From: an uncultured Roseibium sp.
GTDB lineage: Bacteria; Pseudomonadota; Alphaproteobacteria; Rhizobiales; Stappiaceae
DNA length: 64,000 nt
Direction of reading: 5' to 3'
Assembly (NCBI RefSeq): GCF_963675985.1
Contig: NZ_OY780957.1
Span: 1,751,447 to 1,815,446, forward strand
The notes below the pieces were generated by a model, which was not told the DNA's origin, did not search any database, and was given only the letters and a program-made list of their open reading frames with translations. Made by a program: the position numbers and the translations under genes. Of the stretch, positions 39,974 to 48,871 are shown one piece after another. The first letter of the stretch is position 1. Each line of letters begins with the position of its first letter.

Positions 39974-40959
39974 TGCGGATTGACCGTAGTTTCCTGGTCA
40001 TGGGGCTCGTGTTCGCGCTCCTGCTGGCCGCCCCGTTCGTCCTGCCGCTGATCGGGCATTCCTATCTCCTGAACCTGCTGATCAAGGCGATGCTGCTGGC
40101 GATCGCGGCGATCTCGCTCGATCTGCTTATCGGCCAGGGCGGCATGCTCAGCCTGGGTCACGCGGCCTTCGTCGCCATCGGCGCCTATGCGGCGGCCATC
40201 GGCCTGGAAAGCGGAATCGAGAACATCCTGGTTCTGCTGCTGATTGCGCTTGCCGTCTCCGGTCTCTTTGCCCTGGTCACCGGAGCGCTGGCCCTCAGGA
40301 CCTCCGGGATCTACTTCCTGATGATCACGCTCGCCTTCGGCCAGATGGTCTATTTCACGCTGACCTCGCTGGCCCCTTACGGCGGCGACGACGGGCTGAC
40401 GCTCTGGTCCCTGGCGACCCTTTTCGGCAGTGACGTGGTTCAGAGCGGCGGTCATCTCTACATCGTCGTCCTGTTGACGCTTCTGGTCACCTGGTGGGGC
40501 GTGAACCGCCTGAGCGAATCCCGCTTCGGCCGGGTGCTGCGCGCCGCGCGCGACAATCCCGAGCGGACGGAAATCATCGGCTTTTCCGTCTTCCGCTACC
40601 GGCTCACCGCTTATGTCATTGCCGGTATGATCGCCGCCGTCGCGGGCCTGTTGACGGTGCAGCAGGCGGAGTTCGTCAGCCCCGCGCTTGCCACCTGGCA
40701 AAGGTCCGGCGACCTGCTGGTGGTCGTGGTGCTGGGCGGCCTGGGGACGCGCAACGGCGCATTGTTCGGCGCGTTCTTCCTGGTCATCGTGGAGGAAACG
40801 CTCGGGTCCTTCCTGCATGAATGGCGGCTTTTCTACGGGCCGCTCCTCGTGCTGATGGCGCTCTACGCCAAGGGAGGCCTGAGCCATCTGCTGTTTCCGG
40901 AAAAGGCAGGGGCTGCGCAGACGGGCGTGCCCGTGGCTGGCGGGGAGAAGGCATCATGA
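39970..40959 (+). CDS. livM: branched-chain-type ABC transporter permease (LivM)
   Basis: 329 aa with about nine membrane segments. AISLDLLIGQGGMLSLGHAA, ALRTSGIYFLMITLAFGQMV and RAARDNPERTEIIGFSVFRY, then VAGLLTVQQAEFVSPALATW, are LivM hallmarks. Second membrane subunit. Overlaps livH and livG (ATGA each), so the four subunits are co-translated. Confidence 0.94.
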   Translation: MMRIDRSFLVMGLVFALLLAAPFVLPLIGHSYLLNLLIKAMLLAIAAISLDLLIGQGGMLSLGHAAFVAIGAYAAAIGLESGIENILVLLLIALAVSGLFALVTGALALRTSGIYFLMITLAFGQMVYFTLTSLAPYGGDDGLTLWSLATLFGSDVVQSGGHLYIVVLLTLLVTWWGVNRLSESRFGRVLRAARDNPERTEIIGFSVFRYRLTAYVIAGMIAAVAGLLTVQQAEFVSPALATWQRSGDLLVVVVLGGLGTRNGALFGAFFLVIVEETLGSFLHEWRLFYGPLLVLMALYAKGGLSHLLFPEKAGAAQTGVPVAGGEKAS

Positions 40960-41702
40960 GCGTGCTGGAGATCCGCGACCTGAACAAGCACTTCGGCGCC
41001 GTGCATGTCAGCCGCAACATCACGCTCAGCGTCCCCGACGGCCAATGCCACGCGCTGATCGGACCGAACGGCGCGGGCAAGACGACGCTGATCCATCAGA
41101 TCTCCGGCGTTCTTCACCCGGACTCGGGCGAGATCATCCTCGCCGGCCGCAACATCACCTCCAGCACGCCATCGCAGCGGGCGCAGGCAGGCCTGGGGCG
41201 CACGTTCCAGCTGACCTCGATCCTGCCGTCCTTCTCGGTCTTGGAAAACGTGGCGCTAGCCGCACAGGCCAAATCCGGTTCGAGCTTCCGTTTCTTCCGC
41301 CCGGTAGCACGGGAGAAAAGTCTGAACGACATCGCCATGGCGACGCTGGAACGCCTCAACATGTCCGGACGGGCGCTTGTGCCCGCCGCCGACCTGTCCC
41401 ACGGCGAACGGCGGCTTCTGGAACTGGCGATCGCTCTGGCCGGTGCGCCGCGGTTGCTGCTTCTGGATGAGCCCATGGCCGGCCTTGGGCGCGTGGAAAG
41501 CGCCATGCTGATCGACATTCTGGCCGAGCTGCGCCGCAGCATCCCGATGCTGCTGGTGGAACATGACATGGACGCGATCTTCCGGCTGGCGGACACCGTG
41601 TCCGTGCTGGTCAACGGCGAGGTCGTGGCTGAGGGCAGCCCGGATCACGTTCGAAACGACCCGGCGGCGCGGGCCGCCTATCTCGGAGACTCCCATAAAT
41701 GA
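40956..41702 (+). CDS. livG: branched-chain-type ABC transporter ATPase (LivG)
   Basis: 248 aa. Walker A GPNGAGKTT, the family segment GLGRTFQLTSILPSFSVLEN, signature LSHGERRLLELAIALAGAPR and Walker B LLLLDEPMAGL, then LVEHDMDAIFRLADTVSVLV. The start at 40956 overlaps the livM stop. It energises the importer with LivF. Confidence 0.94.
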   Translation: MSVLEIRDLNKHFGAVHVSRNITLSVPDGQCHALIGPNGAGKTTLIHQISGVLHPDSGEIILAGRNITSSTPSQRAQAGLGRTFQLTSILPSFSVLENVALAAQAKSGSSFRFFRPVAREKSLNDIAMATLERLNMSGRALVPAADLSHGERRLLELAIALAGAPRLLLLDEPMAGLGRVESAMLIDILAELRRSIPMLLVEHDMDAIFRLADTVSVLVNGEVVAEGSPDHVRNDPAARAAYLGDSHK

Positions 41703-42400
41703 GCGCTCTCCTATCTGTAACCGGCCTGCATGCGGGCTACGGCAACGCCGAAGTCCTGTTCGGGATCGATCTCGACTTGCCGGAAGGCCAGGTGACCACG
41801 CTCATGGGCCGCAACGGCATGGGCAAGACGACCACCGTGCGCTGCCTCATGGGGCTTTTGAAACCCAGCGAAGGCAAGGTGTTGGTGAAGGGCGAGGACC
41901 TGACCGGCGAACCGCCCCACCGGATCGCCCAGGCGGGGCTGGGGCTGGTGCCGGAGGGGCGGCTGGTGTTCCCCTCGCTCACCGTCAGCGAAAACCTGCG
42001 CGCGACCGCGCGCTTGGCGCCGGGCGGGTGGACGGAGGAAAAGATCTACGATGCCTTTCCGCGCCTGGCGGAGCGCCGGCGCAACCTCGGCTTCCAGCTG
42101 TCGGGCGGCGAACAGCAGATGCTGGCCATCGGCCGCGCCCTGATGACCAACCCGGATCTCCTGATCCTCGACGAGGCCACCGAAGGCCTCGCCCCGCTGA
42201 TCCGCGAGGAAATCTGGTCCATGCTCGCCCGCCTCAAGGCGAGCGGCCTGTCGATCCTGCTGATCGACAAGAACCTCGATGAACTCTCCCGGATTTCGGA
42301 CCGGTATTACGTGATCGAAAAGGGCGAAATCGTCTGGACCGGCGACGCGGAAGCCTTCAACGCGGACCGCGACCACGTGGAGCAGTATCTGCATTTGTGA
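41699..42400 (+). CDS. livF: branched-chain-type ABC transporter ATPase (LivF)
   Basis: 233 aa. Walker A GRNGMGKTT, then RIAQAGLGLVPEGRLVFPSL (LivF-specific segment), signature LSGGEQQMLAIGRALMTNPD and Walker B LLILDEATEGLAPLI. Last gene of the livHMGF block; overlap ATGA with livG. Confidence 0.94.
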   Translation: MSALLSVTGLHAGYGNAEVLFGIDLDLPEGQVTTLMGRNGMGKTTTVRCLMGLLKPSEGKVLVKGEDLTGEPPHRIAQAGLGLVPEGRLVFPSLTVSENLRATARLAPGGWTEEKIYDAFPRLAERRRNLGFQLSGGEQQMLAIGRALMTNPDLLILDEATEGLAPLIREEIWSMLARLKASGLSILLIDKNLDELSRISDRYYVIEKGEIVWTGDAEAFNADRDHVEQYLHL

Positions 42401-42793
42401 TTGAGATTGGGGGCAACGTGGGGGCTCGTCCCCAACCTGCCCTCGATGATCTCTGCGCGAATGGCCGCTTTACGCCCTCATTTCGGTCAATCGTTGCTTC
42501 ACTTTTTTATCCCGAAAGCTGACGTTCGTTGCGATCAGAACAAATGGCTGTGATGCGGACTTCCGGACCTTTTCTGCGGCGTCATGGTTCAAACCTCTTT
42601 GAATAGCCAAAGAGCAAGTCGGGGGATTGTAGTTGCGACACCTCAAAGCTTGCGGGCGCAAACCGATTTTTGGTTCTGCGCTTGATAAGCAGGAGGTGTA
42701 AAAGTGAAATATACAATCATTAAATTTACCAGTGTTTTAGTCGTTTAGGGTACGTCTATTCCGTCTAATCCAGCACTAGCCTATGGCTTACTA
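42401..42793. other. gene-free stretch
   Basis: 393 bp between livF and the next gene. A GC-rich snap-back GTGGGGGCTCGTCCCC near 42419-42436 could form a hairpin at the end of the liv transcript, but no T-run follows. I see no gene or known repeat. Confidence 0.5.
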
Positions 42794-43534
42794 ATGCGCA
42801 GAAAATCATTCATTATTCGTACCCTCATCAGTTTTACTGTTCTGGTTTTAGGAACTTTCGCCTTTCCGTTTCTCATCAAGTTGGTTGTGTCCCTTACAGG
42901 TCCGCATGCCAGAGATACCGTAGGTGCCGTGGCGCTGGTAACGGCTTCCTTGCTCAAACCACTCTTCCTATTGGTAGTCTTTTGCCTGTTTTTGGTGCCG
43001 ATCGGAAAGCGGCTGCGCGGACTTGATATGAATTTTGGTTGGTTGCTATTTGCCTTTATGTGTTTAGCTGCAGGCTGGGAGTTCCTGTTCTCAATTGGCA
43101 ATTTCTGGGGCGCGAATTTCTCCGCCGGAATCCTGACATTGAGATACCCTCATTCTCTGACATTTTTTTTCGGATTCATTCTGTTCATCGCAGCCTTGCC
43201 GGATAAAAAAGTACGCAGATCGCCTGAGATGTCAGAAAAAGTGGCTTGGATCCTTGCGGGTATATGTGCGGTTTATTATGCCATCCTCCTTGCGCCGTTT
43301 GTTGTGAAGGCGATAGGTCCAACGATCGCAGTTCCATTGGCATTTCTAGGGCTCAAGGTTTCTGCTTTGTATGAATTCTCCAAGTCAACAACATTGTTCG
43401 ATGCAATACAGTTTTTGAAATTCATTCCATCGGTGATCCGAAGCAATTTGTATTGGATCTTCGGGCTGGCCTGCTGTGTCATTGTTGTAATGGAGCATCG
43501 GGCAGTCCGGCAATATTCTGCTCCTGAAGCCTGA
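42794..43534 (+). CDS. multi-pass membrane protein, unknown
   Basis: 246 aa with about six hydrophobic segments: IRTLISFTVLVLGTFAFPFL, LLKPLFLLVVFCLFLVPIG, FGWLLFAFMCLAAGWEFLFS, LTFFFGFILFIAALPD, WILAGICAVYYAILLAPFVV and SNLYWIFGLACCVIVVMEH. No recognised family and no enzyme motif. It is less GC-rich than the liv genes. Upstream 390 bases hold no partner. It may form a transcription unit alone. Confidence 0.65.
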   Translation: MRRKSFIIRTLISFTVLVLGTFAFPFLIKLVVSLTGPHARDTVGAVALVTASLLKPLFLLVVFCLFLVPIGKRLRGLDMNFGWLLFAFMCLAAGWEFLFSIGNFWGANFSAGILTLRYPHSLTFFFGFILFIAALPDKKVRRSPEMSEKVAWILAGICAVYYAILLAPFVVKAIGPTIAVPLAFLGLKVSALYEFSKSTTLFDAIQFLKFIPSVIRSNLYWIFGLACCVIVVMEHRAVRQYSAPEA

Positions 43535-43972
43535 GAACAATTAACGGTCCACCGTTGATTAATTCGTTCCATGAAAGAGATCTGCTTTTGCCGTGAAGCG
43601 GGTCTTTATAGCCCTCCCCAAAAAACCATCCATCTTGCCGATCTTGAACGCGTGCAGCCGGTCGCACTGTTCCGTTTCCCGGTGGAACTCCCGGGTCACC
43701 ACCGAAGTGGCCTTCTTCGCGAAGGTCCAGTCGATGTTGATATCCGTCTCTTCCTAGGCGACCGCGTGCCGAACCCAGACAATGTCATCGGCCTGAATGG
43801 GGAGTCAGCGCATCAGACGGGGGCTTGTACGTGGCGCGGCTTGGCAAACACGTTCGACGGAGACAGGCGAAAAGCTCCACCCGGAAAAGGAAAAACTGCA
43901 ACCGAATATTCATCGGCAGATCTTACACCATTTGAAATTGCACTCTCAGACGACCGCGAGCGAGCAGCCAGG
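43535..43972. other. gene-free stretch, possibly decayed
   Basis: 438 bp with an open forward frame that reads into the next gene, but its first ~130 codons look non-coding, without ribosome site or family resemblance. The reverse strand reads short disrupted frames with a plausible protein-like run (DWTFAKKATSVVTREFHRET) broken by stops, so this may be a decayed gene that I cannot identify. Confidence 0.35.
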
Positions 43973-44539
43973 ATGGCCATTCCCAACATCATCCCGCAAG
44001 TCATCGTGCTGCTGTTTTACATCACCGCGGTCTTCTTCGACGCGCCGATCACGATGATCCTGGGAAACACCTTGTGTGCGGCCGTCGTGATGGTGGCCCT
44101 GTTCGGGGTCTTCGCGATTGGATATATCGGCGGCGGCGGTGCCAAGCTGATCGCCTCTTTGTCGATCTGGCTCGGCTTCACCAAGGCGCTGGGCTATTTT
44201 CTTGCGATAAATGCCGCCATCCTGATCATGGCGGTGCCGGTGCTGATCATCGTGCGGGCCCTCCTCAAGAAAGACACGCCCACGGGCATCCCCATCCTGC
44301 CGATCGCACTTCTCATCTTTCTGGCTGTTTTTCCCAATAGCGATCTCTTCAGGCATATCTCCCCGCGTTTCGAGATGATGATCGCCGGCTTTTTGCCCCG
44401 GGACACGGTATCACAGCCGCCTTTGCCCGCGACGGGTGCTGCCCTCTTGCGAACCACGATCTTGCCGGGCTTCAAAGACATTGACGCCGGACTGACGCGC
44501 CAAACTGCCGGTCCGGCCGGGAGAGAAGACGGCCAATGA
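43973..44539 (+). CDS. membrane protein, unknown
   Basis: 188 aa from the ATG at 43973. Four hydrophobic segments: IIPQVIVLLFYITAVFFDAP, LCAAVVMVALFGVFAIGYIG, ALGYFLAINAAILIMAVPVL and ILPIALLIFLAVFPNSDLF, then a soluble C-terminal tail. No family is recognised. The end overlaps the DUF1963 gene (ATGA), so the two are co-translated and probably work together at the membrane. Confidence 0.6.
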   Translation: MAIPNIIPQVIVLLFYITAVFFDAPITMILGNTLCAAVVMVALFGVFAIGYIGGGGAKLIASLSIWLGFTKALGYFLAINAAILIMAVPVLIIVRALLKKDTPTGIPILPIALLIFLAVFPNSDLFRHISPRFEMMIAGFLPRDTVSQPPLPATGAALLRTTILPGFKDIDAGLTRQTAGPAGREDGQ

Positions 44540-46269
44540 AATACCTGCTCTACATCGTCATCGGCATTTCCGCGGGACTGGTCGTGACGGAATTCCTGCA
44601 GGTCCCGGCCAAATATGTTGTCCTGTTCGCCCTGATCATGCTGCTGCTCAACCAGGTTGCCAGGTATTTTCTGCGCAAGGAGAAGGCAGCCCACAGGGCG
44701 CCGGGAAGCGTCCGGACACGCGCGGACCGCAGGTCCCTGCCGAAGGACGGCCAGCCACTTATCGATCCGAAACGCCTCGAGGCGATCATGAATCGCCCCG
44801 CGCGTCCCATGGCTGTTGCTCCGGAACGCGAAACCGGAACGGCTCCATTCCCCCCGGTCGCGCCGCAGGCGAATGGTCGACTTGGCCCAATGCGAGAAGA
44901 AACAGATCCGTTCAAGGCGGTGGTTCCACCTTGGGAACCGGATTTTTTTGCCGACTTTGTCGATGGAATGTCGCGTCCGGCCGTCATTGCCTATCGCCCC
45001 TATCCGCCTCCCCGGATACGGGTCGGGCGCAGCAAGGTCGGTGGGGACCCGGACCTTCCGGCGGGCATGGAATGGCCGCGTACGGTCAGCGACGCACGCT
45101 ATGTGAAGGCAGGTATGCCGCTGCACTTCATGGCTCAGATCGACCTGTCGGAACTCCCCTGGCGCCCGCAGGAATGCCCGGAGCGCGGCACGCTGTTGTT
45201 CTTTGCCCGGCTCGATGAGGATATGCTGTGGGGGGAAGACTTTAGCGGCGATCCGCGCAACGACACCAGAGTTGTTTATGATCCGCTGTCGAATGGCATC
45301 AGGACGCCGCCACCGGACGATCTTGGCGCGATCAACGGCTCCAATAACCTCTTTGACGAAGATTTCTCCCCTCCGGACCAGCCCGTTATGCGCAGCTATC
45401 CGGAATGGCCGCTTGTCTTTTCCGGGTTTTCCACCATGCCCGCGCCATCTGACTTGTTGATGTTAAAGGCGCCCGACGGCTACAGGGAGGCGCGGGACCG
45501 CTATTACATCGGGCAGTTCGACAAGATCTTTCCAAAAGTCTTCACGGGCCGGCCCCCATCCCGTTTCTTTCCCGTATTCAATATCAGCGCCTATGACAGC
45601 ACCCCGTTCCTCGAGAAAATCAGGTCGTTGAAACCACACGACGAGACCGGCTTCCCCTACAGCCCGCTCTGCATCAACCTGTTCTGCCGCTATATAGAAG
45701 GACGGCTGGCACGCTGGAGTGAGGTTCCCGACGACAGCGATCTTCGGGACTTCCTCTCCCGGTTGGGCAGATGGAAGGACTGGTGCAGCCGGCAGCATGG
45801 GCATGACCTCGACGCCGGGGACGCCCGAGACTTCATCGATTATCTGAACCGGTTCCTCGCATCGGAATTCAAGCACAAGAAGCTGATCGTGGATGCGATC
45901 CAGCGAACGCTGAATGAGCTGATCAATCAAAGCGGCAGCGATCCGGCTCTTGCCGGACGGCTCCCCGAAAGCATTTATCTGGCCGGGAAACATCAGCCGC
46001 TGATAAAGCGTGAAAGCGAGGATGCGCCGCTGCCGGAGAAACCGGCCCGCGGCCTGGGCCAGCCCTATCACCAGCTCTTCGGGTATCTGTCTTCAGTGCA
46101 GTTCAATATTCCCGTGAATGATCCGAACATGCTGCTGTTTCAGCTTTTCTCCGACTATGGCTCGAACATGATGCTCTGCGATGTGGGGGAGGCCGATTTC
46201 TTCATCAAGCCGGAAGACCTCAAGCAGCGGAACTGGGACAAGGTCGTCGGCCAGACCTGCGGCGGCTGA
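44536..46269 (+). CDS. DUF1963 (YwqG-like) protein with membrane anchor
   Basis: 577 aa. Two short hydrophobic segments at residues 1-40 (YLLYIVIGISAGLVVTEFL, YVVLFALIMLLLNQVARYF) anchor a large soluble part. The DUF1963 pattern starts at about residue 155: RSKVGGDPDLPAGMEWPRTV, MPLHFMAQIDLSELPWRPQE, GTLLFFARLD, and ends with FSDYGSNMMLCDVGEADFFI. YwqG-type proteins are of unknown function, often in defence or contact-dependent toxin islands as well as core genomes. It overlaps the small membrane protein gene upstream. Confidence 0.8.
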   Translation: MKYLLYIVIGISAGLVVTEFLQVPAKYVVLFALIMLLLNQVARYFLRKEKAAHRAPGSVRTRADRRSLPKDGQPLIDPKRLEAIMNRPARPMAVAPERETGTAPFPPVAPQANGRLGPMREETDPFKAVVPPWEPDFFADFVDGMSRPAVIAYRPYPPPRIRVGRSKVGGDPDLPAGMEWPRTVSDARYVKAGMPLHFMAQIDLSELPWRPQECPERGTLLFFARLDEDMLWGEDFSGDPRNDTRVVYDPLSNGIRTPPPDDLGAINGSNNLFDEDFSPPDQPVMRSYPEWPLVFSGFSTMPAPSDLLMLKAPDGYREARDRYYIGQFDKIFPKVFTGRPPSRFFPVFNISAYDSTPFLEKIRSLKPHDETGFPYSPLCINLFCRYIEGRLARWSEVPDDSDLRDFLSRLGRWKDWCSRQHGHDLDAGDARDFIDYLNRFLASEFKHKKLIVDAIQRTLNELINQSGSDPALAGRLPESIYLAGKHQPLIKRESEDAPLPEKPARGLGQPYHQLFGYLSSVQFNIPVNDPNMLLFQLFSDYGSNMMLCDVGEADFFIKPEDLKQRNWDKVVGQTCGG

Positions 46270-46528
46270 CTGTCGTGGAGCGCAGCGGGTTTTTGAGATC
46301 AAAGCGTGAGCGATATCTGAAGTGCGACGTCTGCTCGAATGAGGGCAGGGGCGGCGCCTATCGCTCGACGCTCTAATGAGCTGCGCAAACCGCCGTTTCT
46401 TGTGGCGAAACGATCGTTCTTGCGAAATCGCGGGAGATGCGCCGAGTTCTGCCACAAATCCAATTTAGTGAGCTTCATCTCATCATCTTGCGCCTCCCAT
46501 CAAGGTCAATTCAGGGACGTAAATCCGC

Positions 46529-47029
46529 ATGCGGTCCAGAGTCTTATCGGCCCTCCTTCTGTCACTTCTCCTTCCCCTCAATGCCAATGCGGCCTGTATC
46601 ACGGGGCATGGCACCGGCTTTGTCTTGCAGGGGGACGAGGCGACGAGCCGGGAACATGGGTTGACCTGGAAAAGATGCGCGGTCGGCATGCAATGGGACG
46701 CCGAAATGCAGAAGTGTTCCGGAGAGGCGCGCGGCCTCGGGCTGAACGAGGCGCTTGAGTACGCCAGCAAAGCAGGGGAAGGCTGGCGCGTCCCGACCGG
46801 ACCGGAATTGGAAACCCTTCTCGCCCGGACGTGCGAAGGTCCAAAGATTGACACCGTTGCCTTTCCAGGTATCGCCGCTTCCGACTTCGGCGAAGGAGCG
46901 ACGTTCTGGACATCGACAGAAGCGATGCCCGGCATGTTCTATTTCTTCGATTTTACCAACGGCTTTGCAGACATGCACAGCCAAGGCTTCCATTTGTCAG
47001 TCCTGCTCGTGAAAGACAGGACACGTTAG
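46529..47029 (+). CDS. exported DUF1566 (Lcl C-terminal-like) protein
   Basis: 166 aa with signal peptide (VLSALLLSLLLPLNANAAC), probably a small exported protein; Cys follows the cleavage site region but no clear lipobox is seen. GLTWKRCAVGMQWDAEMQKC, LNEALEYASKAGEGWRVPTG and ATFWTSTEAMPGMFYFFDF match the DUF1566 pattern seen in surface and adhesion-associated domains. Function unknown. It stands alone. Confidence 0.75.
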   Translation: MRSRVLSALLLSLLLPLNANAACITGHGTGFVLQGDEATSREHGLTWKRCAVGMQWDAEMQKCSGEARGLGLNEALEYASKAGEGWRVPTGPELETLLARTCEGPKIDTVAFPGIAASDFGEGATFWTSTEAMPGMFYFFDFTNGFADMHSQGFHLSVLLVKDRTR

Positions 47030-47676
47030 GAGTTGGGCGCATTGTAAACGGCGGCTTCGCGCCCCCCTTTCGGTCGTTCATCGGTTCTCGGTCTGATCTC
47101 CAAAGCTGCCGTTCGCTGCAAGCTGATCGAGAGCCTTGAAGGGGCGGAAAGTGTGAATTCGCTGCGGCTCGAACGCATGATCGAGAAGGGGCCGGGAATG
47201 GGAAGGCAGTTCATCCCATTAGCTCACGCCTCTTCCTAATCGTAAGGTTCTCTTGGTGCCTTTTGTTTCCAGGCCAGGGCAATCTAAGTTGCCACTCAAT
47301 TCGAGAGGCGTGAAAAGGTGGGCACTGGATCGTCAGGCTCCAACCGGATGACCCGGTCATGCAATGAGGGCATACGGAAAGAATGGCCTGCCAGGCGCAG
47401 GTCTTCGAACCATTCCGCCAGCCTACCGTTCCCTGTGTTCAGTCTTTGTCCTTGATTATAGATCCAAGCTTCTCGAACATCGGAAGAAATACACCTCGTT
47501 TTTCTTGAGACTTGCGTCAAATGGCTTGGTGTTAGGCATATATTCAGTCACGATCTCAACCGCATTCTGGCATTGCGCAAGAAAATGCGTTGCTGGCGGT
47601 TAAAGTTCGTTTTCACCGTGATTTCTTGAGCAGATGCGACCGCTTCCTGGGAAGCCTGGTACCTCAGTGAGTATGT
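47030..47676. other. gene-free stretch
   Basis: 647 bp without a convincing gene. Short frames on both strands have no ribosome site or family resemblance. I see no terminator or known repeat. Confidence 0.5.
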
Positions 47677-48585
47677 TTGAAAATGATGCATGGGTCCGGA
47701 TATCGTGACGAAAACACAAGAAGCTGCATAGCACCTTCGGTATCCTGCGCTTTCGTTGCAGCACTGACGGTTGCTGCTCTGATCGGGCCTCCGACACTCG
47801 CGCATGCGCAAAAAACCGGTATCGTCTCCGAGCACAGGGATGTTGACAACGATGGCGACAAGGATGCGGCCGACCTTGCCAAACAGCTTTCCAATCCGGT
47901 GGCTAGCCTGATCAGTGTCCCCTTCCAATTCAATTGGGACACGGGAATCGGCCCCAAGGACGCCGACGCCATCACACTGAACATTCAGCCGGTCATACCT
48001 TTTAAACTGAATGAGGACTGGAATCTGATTTCCAGGACGATAGTGCCCGTTCGCTGGCGGGACACGCCGGCAGACCGGATCGACAGCACCTTCGGACTCG
48101 GCGATACGGTTCAATCCCTCTTTCTATCTCCAAACGCTCCCGTGGGCGGCTGGATTGTCGGGGCTGGGCCGGTCGCGCTTTTACCGACGGCGACGGACTC
48201 AGCCTTTCAGGGCCGTCAGCTCGGTCTGGGGCCGACGGCTGTTGGCCTCAGGCAGCATGGTGGGTGGACCTACGGTCTTTTGGCCAATCATCTTTGGGGT
48301 GTAACGGACCCTGACGACAGAGACCGCGTCAATACCACCTTCCTCCAGCCGTTTGTCAGTTACACCACGCAATCCGCCACAACCTTTGCTCTGCTCACCG
48401 AGTCGACCTACGACTGGCATGCCCAGCAATGGACAGTCCCGATCAACGCAGCGGTGTCGCAGCTTGTCACCATTGGTGAGCAGCATGTGAGTTTTCAGCT
48501 TGGCGGGCGTGTCTACGCGGTAAAGCCGGACGGTGGTCCGGATTGGGGCGCACGGGCATCTGTAACGTTCCTGTTTCCGCAGTGA
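47677..48585 (+). CDS. outer-membrane transporter-like protein (MetA-pathway phenol-degradation family)
   Basis: 302 aa. A signal peptide (FVAALTVAALIGPPTLAHAQ) is followed by a beta-rich domain: LISVPFQFNWDTGIGPKDAD, NLISRTIVPVRWRDTPADRI, FGLGDTVQSLFLSPNAPVGG and RQLGLGPTAVGLRQHGGWTY, ending in FLFPQ, typical of the Phenol_MetA_deg/transporter family. Probably an outer-membrane channel or sensor for hydrophobic compounds. It stands alone with no linked enzymes. Confidence 0.85.
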   Translation: MKMMHGSGYRDENTRSCIAPSVSCAFVAALTVAALIGPPTLAHAQKTGIVSEHRDVDNDGDKDAADLAKQLSNPVASLISVPFQFNWDTGIGPKDADAITLNIQPVIPFKLNEDWNLISRTIVPVRWRDTPADRIDSTFGLGDTVQSLFLSPNAPVGGWIVGAGPVALLPTATDSAFQGRQLGLGPTAVGLRQHGGWTYGLLANHLWGVTDPDDRDRVNTTFLQPFVSYTTQSATTFALLTESTYDWHAQQWTVPINAAVSQLVTIGEQHVSFQLGGRVYAVKPDGGPDWGARASVTFLFPQ

Positions 48586-48664
48586 GACATGACGGAATTG
48601 CAGGCTTGATCACATATCACAGCATGCGAATCCGCATTGATATCCAATGCGGTGACGGAACCAG

Positions 48665-48871
48665 ATGAAGACCTGGATTGCGGCCATTGCCAATTCACTT
48701 GTTGCATTTGCCGCACCATCGGCCCTCGGTAAATCCTTTGATCTGGTGATCAGGAACGGCCGGGTCATGGATCCGGAAACCAGCTTTTATCAGGTTGCGC
48801 TTCTTGGCATTGAGGATTGCGAGATCGTGTCGATTACAGAAAACGATATCATCGCGCTTTCCTGTTCATAG
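48665..48871 (+). pseudogene. truncated amidohydrolase 5' fragment
   Basis: 68 codons: a signal peptide-like start, then FDLVIRNGRVMDPETSFYQV ALLGIEDCEIVSIT, the N-terminal strand pair of D-aminoacylase/dihydroorotase-like amidohydrolases. The remaining ~450 residues are missing, and the frame runs into the 3' end of the reverse-strand porin gene (overlap 48866-48871), so a rearrangement cut it at about 48845-48860. Confidence 0.75.

Noticed and set aside
42470..42661. Small reverse open frame after livF
   Set aside because: No ribosome site, no motif; probably chance in a gene-free region.
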